This document shows, in pieces, positions 56,793 through 64,000 of a stretch of 64,000 nt of DNA. The stretch covers positions 1 to 64,000 of the forward strand of contig JBEKEC010000049.1 in assembly GCA_050014015.1 (NCBI GenBank), in the 5' to 3' direction. How positions within the stretch are numbered: the first letter of the stretch is position 1; each line of letters begins with the position of its first letter. The translations under genes were made by a program, and so were the position numbers. The notes below the pieces were generated by a model. The model was not told the DNA's origin. It made no database searches and was given only the letters and a program-made list of their open reading frames with translations. Source of the stretch: PALSA-1353 sp050014015 (GTDB taxonomy: Bacteria > Planctomycetota > Phycisphaerae > Tepidisphaerales > Tepidisphaeraceae).

Positions 56793-59700
56793 ATGAAACG
56801 CCCGATTCCAATATTAGTCCTCATTGCCGCGATGATGTGCCGAACCAGCCCGGCGGGGGCCGAATCTCTCGTGAAGGTTTACGAGCAGCCGGTCGTTATC
56901 CCGACCTACCTGATGGGTCCGCCGGATTCCACTCCCCGGTTCTATTCCGGCGGAACCTCCCAGGGCGCCCAACATCGCATCTATCCGTACCCGGCTTACG
57001 ACAACCTGACCACCGAGAAGGTCAACAAGACCTACACGATGGTTTATCTGGAAAACGAGTACGTCAAGATCGGCATCCTTCCCGAGATCGGCGGGAAGGT
57101 TTTCGAGGCGATCGACAAGACCGACGGCTACAACTTCGTGTATCGCCAACACGTCATTAAGCCGGCGCTGATCAGTTTGCTGGGCGCGTGGATTTCCGGG
57201 GGAATGGAATGGGACGTTCCGCACCATCACCGGGCGACGAGCTTTCTGCCGGTGCAATACGCCGTCGAAGACAACGCCGATCAAAGCAAGACGGTCTGGG
57301 TCGGCGAATTGGAATTGCGCGACCGCATGCGCTGGGCGGTGGGGCTGACGCTGCATCCGGGCAGATCATACCTGGAGGCGAAATTCCGGATGATCAACCG
57401 CACGCCGTTGCCGGCGTCGATGCTCTGCTTTTCGAACGTCGCGGTGAGCGTCAACGACTCGTATCAGGTGATTTTCCCGCCTAGCACGCAGCACGTGACG
57501 TATCACGGCAAGCGGGATTTCACGACCTGGCCGATCGCCACGACGCGATTCAACAATACCGACTTCACGGCCGGCGTGGACGTGAGCTGGTACAAGAACC
57601 ATTTCAATTCCACGTCGATGTTCGCGTGGAATTACCAGGACGATTTTTTCGCGGGATACGATCATGGCCGCAACGCCGGCACGATGGCGATCGCCGATCA
57701 CAACGTCGTGCCGGGCAAGAAATTTTTCACCTGGGGCAACGGGCCCAGCGGCCGAGCCGAGGATACGCTGCTGACCGACAGCGACGGCCCGTACATCGAA
57801 CTGATGGTCGGCGCCTATTCCGACAATCAACCGGATTATTCCTGGCTTGAACCGTTCGAGACGCGCACGTGGACCCAATACTGGTATCCGTTCCGCGATA
57901 TCGACGGCGTGAAAAATGCCAACGTCGACGCGGCGGTCAATCTGGACGTGAACAATGGCAACGCGACGGTCGGATTCTACGCCACGGCCGAGCATCCCAA
58001 CGCCACCGTTTTGCTCAAGCTGAAAGATCGGGTGTTGCTGGAGGAACAGGCGGCGATCGGGCCCGGCAAATCGTACTTGAAACAGATTGCCCTTCCCGCC
58101 GGCGCCGACCAGCACGATCTTCGCGCCTCCATTTCGGCGGATGGGAGGGAACTGGTTGCGTATTCGCCGGTGAAACTGGTTCCCGAGGTGATGCCGAAGC
58201 CGGTAACCAATCCGCCGGCGCCCCAGGAGATCAAGACAAGCGAAGAGTTGTACCTGACAGGCCTGCGGATCGAGCAGTTTCACGCTCCCGGAGCGTTGCC
58301 GGACCCCTATTGGCAGGAAGCGCTGAAGCGCGATGCGGGCGACGTTCGCGTGAATACCGCGTTGGGGATTGACGCCATCAAGGCCGGTCGATTCGCCGAC
58401 GCGGAAGATTATCTTCGCGCCGCCCTCGCCCGAGCCGCCAATCGATACACGATGCCCAAGGATGGCGAGGCGTTTTACTATCTCGGGTTGGCGCTGAAGG
58501 CCCAGGGCAAGAACGACGAGGCGTTCACGCAATTTTACAAGTCCACCTGGAGCGCCGCCTGGCGCTCGCCGGGATATTTTGAATTGGCCCAGATCGCAAC
58601 GTGCCGCGGGGATTTCGACGCGGCGCTGGGTTATCTGGATCGCTCGCTGGAATCCAACGCGTTGAACGTCCGCGCGCTGTCGCTTCGATCGGAGCTGTTG
58701 CGCGATCGGGATCGCAAGGATGAATCGGCCGTCGTAGCGGCCTCGCTCGCCAGGATCGATCCGCTTGACGTTGGTGCGCTGAAACCAACCGAGATGGCGG
58801 CAAATCTGGCGAAGTTCCCCAATCTGGGCCTCGAAGCGGCGGCGGACGACATGGATGCCGGACTCTGGCGCCAGGCCACGGACGTCTTGTCGCTCATCGC
58901 CCAATCCAAGATCGCCGCTCTGGCTGACTATGATCTGGCTTACTGTGCCGGGAAGCTGAATCAACCGGATAAATCAGCCCAATACGGTCGCCGCGCCGCG
59001 GCTGCGCCGGTGGATTATACATTCCCATTCCAGATGGAAATGATCGACGTTCTGCAAGCCGCGATGAACGCCAATCCGGCCGATTCGCACGCGCCGTATT
59101 ATCTGGGCAATCTGCTCTACGACTGCCAACCGCGGCGCGCCGTCGAGCTGTGGGAACAATCCGCGTCCCTGGGCGCGGATTTCCCGGTTGTCTTCAGCAA
59201 CCTCGCATTGGTCTATTTGCGGCAGGACAACGGCCGCGACAAGGCCTTGGCCGCCGTGGAGAAAGCCGTTGCACTGGGCGGAAATGCGACGGTATTCAAT
59301 CAACTCGATCAGCTCTACGAAGAGAACGGCGTCGATCCCGCGAAACGCCTTGCCCTGATGGAATCGCACCAGCCGCTGATCGATCGCGATGACGTGATCG
59401 CCCGCGAGATCAACCTGAAAATCTTTGCCGGAAAGTATGATGACGCCGTCGAGATGCTCAAATCGCGGTTTTTCCGTGCGTGGGAAGGCGGTGGACGGTT
59501 CAGCCTTGGCGATTCGTGGATCAACGCCAACCTTCTCAAGGGACGCGAGCGGCTCGTCGCCGGGAACTTCTCCGATGCGCTGGCCGATTTTCAGTCGGCC
59601 CTGGCTGTTCCGGCTAACCTCCAGGAAGCAACCGGCAATACGGCATTGCGCGTCGGCGAGATTCAATACTGGATAGGCCGGGCGTATGAAGCGATGGGCC

Positions 59701-60128
59701 AGCGAGACAAGGCGCAGCAGGCGTGGCATGCGGTTGCCGCCGCGTCGACGGGGCCGTCCGCCAATCCCGCCTTCACCGGCGCGAGGTTCCGCGCTGCCGC
59801 CGGCGGGCTGGCCGCCGGGGTCAGGGTGGTCGGTGCGGCCCCATTTTATCAGGCCTTGGCGCTTCGGGGCCTTGGTGAAACCGATCGCGCCAACGCAATG
59901 TTCCAGCAGCTCGCCGCATCCTCCTCAAGAATCAGCGGGGCATCCATCACCGGCTCCAGCGCCGCGCCCGCGCAGCGAGCGAGAATCGCCGATGCCCACT
60001 ATCTCGCCGGACTCGGCCAATTCGGCTTGGGCAACAAGAAATCGGCCATACAGGAATTCAACCTGGCTTTGTCAGCCAGTCCCGACCATCTGGCGGCCAA
60101 AACCATGTTGACGGCCACCGGATTTTGA
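56793..60128 (+). CDS. secreted DUF5107 domain protein with C-terminal TPR array
   Basis: The 1111-residue precursor has a signal peptide (MKRPIPILVLIAAMMCRTSPAGA). DUF5107 spans about 25-380: YENPVVIPTY-like start, YDNLTTEKVNKTYTMVYLENEYVKIGILPEIGGKV, GGMEWDVPHHHRATSF and WEGELELRDRMRW-type strands. This fold is a galactose-mutarotase-like beta-sandwich often found in glycan-use loci. From about 480 there are ten or more TPR-like helical pairs. It is divergent from the glycosidase-like gene, and may bind or modify the same glycan. The ATG at 56787 is an alternative start. Confidence 0.85.
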   Translation: MKRPIPILVLIAAMMCRTSPAGAESLVKVYEQPVVIPTYLMGPPDSTPRFYSGGTSQGAQHRIYPYPAYDNLTTEKVNKTYTMVYLENEYVKIGILPEIGGKVFEAIDKTDGYNFVYRQHVIKPALISLLGAWISGGMEWDVPHHHRATSFLPVQYAVEDNADQSKTVWVGELELRDRMRWAVGLTLHPGRSYLEAKFRMINRTPLPASMLCFSNVAVSVNDSYQVIFPPSTQHVTYHGKRDFTTWPIATTRFNNTDFTAGVDVSWYKNHFNSTSMFAWNYQDDFFAGYDHGRNAGTMAIADHNVVPGKKFFTWGNGPSGRAEDTLLTDSDGPYIELMVGAYSDNQPDYSWLEPFETRTWTQYWYPFRDIDGVKNANVDAAVNLDVNNGNATVGFYATAEHPNATVLLKLKDRVLLEEQAAIGPGKSYLKQIALPAGADQHDLRASISADGRELVAYSPVKLVPEVMPKPVTNPPAPQEIKTSEELYLTGLRIEQFHAPGALPDPYWQEALKRDAGDVRVNTALGIDAIKAGRFADAEDYLRAALARAANRYTMPKDGEAFYYLGLALKAQGKNDEAFTQFYKSTWSAAWRSPGYFELAQIATCRGDFDAALGYLDRSLESNALNVRALSLRSELLRDRDRKDESAVVAASLARIDPLDVGALKPTEMAANLAKFPNLGLEAAADDMDAGLWRQATDVLSLIAQSKIAALADYDLAYCAGKLNQPDKSAQYGRRAAAAPVDYTFPFQMEMIDVLQAAMNANPADSHAPYYLGNLLYDCQPRRAVELWEQSASLGADFPVVFSNLALVYLRQDNGRDKALAAVEKAVALGGNATVFNQLDQLYEENGVDPAKRLALMESHQPLIDRDDVIAREINLKIFAGKYDDAVEMLKSRFFRAWEGGGRFSLGDSWINANLLKGRERLVAGNFSDALADFQSALAVPANLQEATGNTALRVGEIQYWIGRAYEAMGQRDKAQQAWHAVAAASTGPSANPAFTGARFRAAAGGLAAGVRVVGAAPFYQALALRGLGETDRANAMFQQLAASSSRISGASITGSSAAPAQRARIADAHYLAGLGQFGLGNKKSAIQEFNLALSASPDHLAAKTMLTATGF

Positions 60129-60229
60129 GGCGGAAAAGAGGGGTCATAAGTTGCTCTTTTGAAAACCCGAAGGAAGGTCCTCAGGCACGTGGATGCTGGG
60201 CAGGTTTGGTGAAGTGGTATATTGCTTCG

Positions 60230-62638
60230 ATGCGGAGACACGCTATTTGTCGTCCAATCATCATTGCGGCAATTGTTGTTCTTGCCTGCCGGGCCTGGGC
60301 CGAATCCGTGACCGTTCACATCGTCGATGCCGACGGCAAGCCGGTTGCCGGTGCAACGGTGTCCAAATTGGTCGGCGGAGCTTTTATCAAGTCCCAGTTT
60401 TTGATGGAAGCAATGCCCGTGACCATCGGCGTCACGGATGCCGGCGGCACTATCCGGCTCGACTGCGATCCGTCCGAGCGATCGGCATTTCTTGTTGAAG
60501 CATTGGGAACGTCGCCGAGAACGTTCGGCTTTTGGGGCTGTATTCCGCCGAGTTATGTGCTGACGCTCCCGCGTTCCAGCGCGACGTACAGCGGGCGAAT
60601 CGCGGATGCAGCCGGCAAGTCCGTGGCCAACGCCGCGGTGCGAGTCCGAGTGAACAGTTACCCCCTCCTGGAATTTGCCCGAGTCTTTAGCCCGGATTAT
60701 CCGCGGATCGGCTACGATCTCGATTCCCGGACCAACGCCGATGGGCGATTCAGTATGGTCGCCCCGCGCGAAGGAAGTCTGGCGGCCATCGAGGTAAAGC
60801 GGGACGGCGCGTGGCATTCGGCGATGCCGTCGGACTGGGCCGTTGACGCGGTCGCCAGCGCGTTGCGCGATGGAAGTTTTGTCGGACGTGCCGACCCCGT
60901 CGCCATTACGCCTTCCGTCCCTCCCGCCACTCGGCCCGCCGTCGTGCAGACGCTGGCGATTCATCTGCGCGTCTTCGATGCGTCCACGAATCGGCCCATT
61001 GAGAACATCCGCGTGATTCCGGGCGGCTGCCGTTCGCCGGATCAACCGTTCCACACGTTGTGGTCAAACGTGCTGGACCTGCCGGGCAATGAGGCGACTT
61101 GGAAGTTCTACGATAATTCCTGGGCGTATTTTCTGCGCGTCGAGGCCGATGGCTATGCCGCGGCGCCGACGAGGATCGTCAAAGCATCGGAGAAAGATGC
61201 GGACGTGGAAGTACGATTGATCAGGGCGAAGCAACTGTCATTGGCAGTGCGCACACCATCCGGCCGTCCGGCGGCCGGGGCGAGAGCCTACCTCTCTACG
61301 CCGACGATTGCGCTCAATGTCCCGATGCTTGATCGGGCGGTGGACCATCCGCAGCCAATCGCGATGGCCGGTGACGACGGTGTGATTCGCTTTGTTCCGC
61401 CGAATGAGACGTACCGGCTGGCAATCGAGCATGGCGAAGGATGGGCGGAGATTTCCGGCACCGATCTCGGCGATAAGCCGTTGGTGCTTGAACGGTGGGC
61501 AAGCGCCGACATCCGGCTCGGGTCCACCAAAAACCCCCTGAGGCACCAGTTTATTGAGACTCAGTCTATAATCAGCGAACAACTGCATTGCCCCATTGCG
61601 TGGCTGGGGTTCTACAATAGCAATGTCCAGGGGTGTGCGACGGTCGCTCATTGTCGGCCCGGTGGCGTTCATACTGCGGTAATGCTAATGCCAGCCGTGG
61701 AGGCGGCAGTTGGCTGGAGTTATCTGGAAATACAACACGCGATTAAGCCCGGCCAGCACGTTGATCTGCCGGTGATGACGGGCGCTACGACCGTGCGTGC
61801 GTTCCTGCCGGAGTTCCCGGGATGCAGATGGTCGATGTTGTGGATAAATCCGGCGGGGCCAGCGGCCGAACTGCCGGCAGACGTCAACCGCCTGAGCGGA
61901 AAGGCCCAGACCGCCGCGGTTGAAAAAGCCCAGCAGGCCGCGCCGGACCCGCATGCGGAGGAAGACGTTGTTGGCGAGCTTCAATTGCCGGTCCCCCATG
62001 ACGGCCGTCTATCGGTCGCGGGGCTGCGGCCGGGAACTTACGTCCTCGGAGGGTACGTGGAAATACCTCCGGGGCATCAGGTTGCCTACACGTTGAATTG
62101 GTATTTTTCCGTGCCGGCTTCGGCGCCCGCGTTGGTCGATCTTGGCACCGTATCACCGGTTCCGGCGGACCCGAACGCGCTGCGAATCGGACAATCCACT
62201 CCCGATCTTGTTGCCACGACGCTCGACGGCAAGCGTTTCTCGCTGAAGAGCCGGCTCGGGCACTGGGTCTTGCTGGATTTTTGGGGAACCTGGTGTGGAT
62301 TCTGCATTGCGGAGGAGCCGACGTTGAAGGACGCCTATGAAGGCTGGTCGCGCGAGGGCAGGCTGGCGATGGTCTCCGTTTCGGTGGACGACACCGTGGA
62401 GCAGGTCCGCCGCCACGTTGCGGACAACAAGCTGCCCTGGACGCAATTGATCCTCGGTCCTCGCGGGCAGACGAACGTGCCGGAGGCGTTTGGCGTTGAC
62501 GGCTATCCATGGATCATGCTGATTTCGCCGCGTGGGGAATTGATCGAAACGGGTTTGCGAGGAGAATCGGTGCGCGACGCCCTGATGAAATACCTTGGTC
62601 CGCCCGCGCCGCCGCAGCCGGACGCGAAGGAGCGGTAG
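60230..62638 (+). CDS. secreted protein with carboxypeptidase-regulatory-like domains and C-terminal TlpA thioredoxin
   Basis: The 802-residue precursor starts MRRHAICRPIIIAAIVVLACRAWA (signal peptide). Ig-like carboxypeptidase-regulatory or Cna-B-like modules occur at about 25-110 (VTVHIVDADGKPVAGATV), 115-215 and 250-400. The C-terminal 150 residues are a TlpA/AhpC-type thioredoxin: VLLDFWGTWCGFCIAEEPTLKDAY with active-site WCGFC at about 687-691, VSVSVDDTVEQVRRHV and YPWIMLISPRGE. It probably acts as a periplasmic thiol oxidoreductase attached to a long adhesive region. It is downstream of the DUF5107 gene by about 100 bases. Confidence 0.85.
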   Translation: MRRHAICRPIIIAAIVVLACRAWAESVTVHIVDADGKPVAGATVSKLVGGAFIKSQFLMEAMPVTIGVTDAGGTIRLDCDPSERSAFLVEALGTSPRTFGFWGCIPPSYVLTLPRSSATYSGRIADAAGKSVANAAVRVRVNSYPLLEFARVFSPDYPRIGYDLDSRTNADGRFSMVAPREGSLAAIEVKRDGAWHSAMPSDWAVDAVASALRDGSFVGRADPVAITPSVPPATRPAVVQTLAIHLRVFDASTNRPIENIRVIPGGCRSPDQPFHTLWSNVLDLPGNEATWKFYDNSWAYFLRVEADGYAAAPTRIVKASEKDADVEVRLIRAKQLSLAVRTPSGRPAAGARAYLSTPTIALNVPMLDRAVDHPQPIAMAGDDGVIRFVPPNETYRLAIEHGEGWAEISGTDLGDKPLVLERWASADIRLGSTKNPLRHQFIETQSIISEQLHCPIAWLGFYNSNVQGCATVAHCRPGGVHTAVMLMPAVEAAVGWSYLEIQHAIKPGQHVDLPVMTGATTVRAFLPEFPGCRWSMLWINPAGPAAELPADVNRLSGKAQTAAVEKAQQAAPDPHAEEDVVGELQLPVPHDGRLSVAGLRPGTYVLGGYVEIPPGHQVAYTLNWYFSVPASAPALVDLGTVSPVPADPNALRIGQSTPDLVATTLDGKRFSLKSRLGHWVLLDFWGTWCGFCIAEEPTLKDAYEGWSREGRLAMVSVSVDDTVEQVRRHVADNKLPWTQLILGPRGQTNVPEAFGVDGYPWIMLISPRGELIETGLRGESVRDALMKYLGPPAPPQPDAKER

Positions 62639-62730
62639 GCTATAATGCCTCGTCTTGGTATTGATTAGAGGCACGAAGGCAGTGAACGTTGTGCCGGCCA
62701 GACAATTTCGCGTTCCCCGCCAATGATTCA

Positions 62731-63660
62731 CTACATCGACCACGGCTCGGCATGCACGTCGGTTTCGTCGGACCAGCGGGATTGCAGCCCAATGATTTCC
62801 GACTGAATGTCCTTCGGCAGGGGATTGACGATCTTCACCGCGTCGAGAAACGCACACAGGTTTTCCGGCCGGCTGGTGGCGCCCACAGTGGCGCGCACCT
62901 GCGTGAATCCGAAGGCAAATCGCACGCAGAATTCGGGCCAGGATTTGCACCCCGATAGTTCGTACAGCGGCGCGACTTCAACGGCGCGCTGTCGCAGATA
63001 GTCCTTCCACGCGGCGCCTGGCACGTCACGCAGCCGATGAACGTCGCCGCCGGCAACGGTGCGCATCGCCACGATCGGCTCCCCGCGCTCCTGCAACAAA
63101 TCCCACAATTCGTTGGACGCGAATCGCTGAAGCGGATTCAGATAGAAGACGTATCCGTCGATCACGCCGTTTGGATATCCAGCCCGCAGCGCCTGCAGAG
63201 GAACGCTGCTCGTCCAGGGAAAGACCTCCATCACGAAGCGATGGACAAGCCCTTCATCGCGAAGCTTGCGGAAATCGTCGTAACACTTCCCGCCCGACGC
63301 AAACTCCCCGGCCAATTTTCCGCCGAGGCACAGTTGACCGATGTCCACGTGATCGACGCCCAACGGCTGGATGTTCAGCCGGATCGTCTGGCGCAACTCC
63401 TCGATGCTGCTCCAACCGATCTTGAAGATCATCCGCGGCGCCCGTTTCCGATCGGCGTCGAACGCCGCCCGCAGAACCTTCAGCGCATCGCCATACTGAT
63501 GGCTGGTGTGAAACCAAACCCCGGCATCCATCGCCGCATGGGCCATTATCACGCGATCGGCAAACGGAATCTTGTCATCGCCAAGGCGCGTGGTGCCGTA
63601 AATGAATTTGGATAAATCGGTCAGCCGGCCAGCCGGTGGGTTGGAAAATGACGTTGCCAT
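62731..63660 (-). CDS. aldo/keto reductase family protein
   Basis: The 309-residue TIM-barrel protein shows AKR features: FIYGTTRLGDDKIPFADRVIMAHAAMDAGVWFHTSHQYGDA near 19-58, with the Tyr and Asp region, then IFKIGWSSIEELRQTIRLNIQPLGVDHVDI and the QVRATVGATSRPENL cofactor loop. The classical Asp-Tyr-Lys-His set is not complete: TSHQYGD stands where DTAxxYG is usual and the Lys is in FKIG. A catalytic change is possible. The substrate is unknown. Confidence 0.82.
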   Translation of the reverse strand: MATSFSNPPAGRLTDLSKFIYGTTRLGDDKIPFADRVIMAHAAMDAGVWFHTSHQYGDALKVLRAAFDADRKRAPRMIFKIGWSSIEELRQTIRLNIQPLGVDHVDIGQLCLGGKLAGEFASGGKCYDDFRKLRDEGLVHRFVMEVFPWTSSVPLQALRAGYPNGVIDGYVFYLNPLQRFASNELWDLLQERGEPIVAMRTVAGGDVHRLRDVPGAAWKDYLRQRAVEVAPLYELSGCKSWPEFCVRFAFGFTQVRATVGATSRPENLCAFLDAVKIVNPLPKDIQSEIIGLQSRWSDETDVHAEPWSM

Positions 63661-63717
63661 GCCGCGATAGGATAGGGCCGGGGCGAAGCGCGGTCCATTC
63701 GACGATGGCAGAGCGAG

Positions 63718-63963
63718 TCATAGCGACTTCACCACCCAGACGATCAGAATTACCGCAACGCAGACGCCCACGCTCACGACAATCCAGAGCGGCTTTCTCG
63801 GTGAGGAATCTTCTTCTGAGATGTATTGGCCGCAATTCGGGCATACCTCCGCCTGTTCGTAAACCGGCTTGCCACAGAAAGGACAGGGCTCGGTTTCGGC
63901 GAATTCGTCGCCCTCGTCCTGGTCCATATCGGAGTCGTCGGGATCCTGGGGATCGTCCGTCAT
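63718..63963 (-). CDS. small zinc-ribbon membrane protein
   Basis: The 81-residue product has an acidic N-terminus (DDPQDPDDSDMDQDEGDEFAE), a zinc ribbon CPFCGK...CPNCGQ (about 27-45), and a C-terminal membrane helix (PLWIVVSVGVCVAVILIVWVV). Such tail-anchored ribbons are frequent in this organism type. It lies 57 bases upstream of the aldo/keto reductase on the same strand. Confidence 0.75.
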   Translation of the reverse strand: MTDDPQDPDDSDMDQDEGDEFAETEPCPFCGKPVYEQAEVCPNCGQYISEEDSSPRKPLWIVVSVGVCVAVILIVWVVKSL

Positions 63964-63981
63964 GCGGACATATAATAATTA

Positions 63982-63993
63982 GGGACAGGCACC
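63982..63993. repeat. partial GGGACAGGCACC repeat at the window edge
   Basis: AGGGACAGGCACCC resembles one arm of the REP-like sequences that are mobilised by RAYT transposases in planctomycetes and other bacteria. Only one arm is in the window, so the call is uncertain. Confidence 0.35.
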
Positions 63994-64000
63994 CATTTCA

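Noticed and set aside
1..64000. tRNA or rRNA genes
   Set aside because: GTTCGAATC-like strings occur only within the TTCGAA repeat; no cloverleaf with an acceptor stem could be traced.

Overview
The window reads as a gene-dense, GC-rich bacterial chromosome segment from a flagellated planctomycete, most likely of the Phycisphaerae type. The pointers are a giant secreted protein opening with the planctomycete export-type motif FEALESRLLLS and carrying dockerin repeats, a PEP-CTERM protein, an ECF sigma factor fused to a membrane-anchored domain, a HYExAFE protein, many small zinc-ribbon membrane proteins, and fliS/fliD. No tRNA, rRNA, CRISPR array, transposase or phage module is visible.

Layout. 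0.2-2.6 kb: DUF1854 protein, zinc-ribbon membrane protein, FecE-like ABC ATPase. 2.6-6.5 kb: TPR protein, divergent def-fmt pair (formyl-Met cycle), ComB-like phosphatase. 6.6-10.2 kb: NtrC-type regulator facing a heme-c-type sensor kinase. 10.3-14.6 kb: pyruvate carboxylase and its biotin ligase. 14.7-19.2 kb: cysteine-cluster protein, small lipoproteins, TolB-like beta-propeller. 19.5-24.6 kb: XerC, SNase-like protein, M16C peptidase, orphan YgiT zinc finger. 24.7-29.5 kb: threonine/lysine unit hom - two orphans - ApgM-type putative homoserine kinase - zinc ribbon - lysC. 29.9-34.2 kb: ParA ATPase fused to a glycogen-binding-like module, a companion protein, and PilT. 34.7-39.5 kb: two lipoproteins, ECF-fusion sigma factor, C39-like PEP-CTERM protein. 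39.9-43.1 kb: rpsP-trmD-rplS-yraN-tatD. 43.1-46.6 kb: fliS, fliD, small gene. 47.1-52.0 kb: rph, rsmD, HYExAFE protein, three small envelope proteins, bioB, NAD-dependent epimerase. 52.2-64 kb: LEPR-XLL glycosidase-like dockerin protein, DUF5107-TPR protein, TlpA-hybrid protein, aldo/keto reductase, zinc-ribbon membrane protein.

The most unusual property is the number and variety of short palindromic repeats. At least eight families sit between genes. One family has hairpins whose arms differ from copy to copy but remain complementary around a central AA. Another family is amplified in frame inside three genes (xerC, the ParA companion, trmD). Other elements supply the C-terminal codons of fmt, rph, rsmD, bioB and a zinc-ribbon gene. 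The trmD gene also carries a 74-bp out-of-frame tandem duplication at its 5' end. The ParA/CBM48 fusion with its companion and PilT is the best candidate for an undescribed functional system.

All calls are from reading the sequence and translated proteins; no database or structure search was run. Repeat boundaries are good to a few bases.
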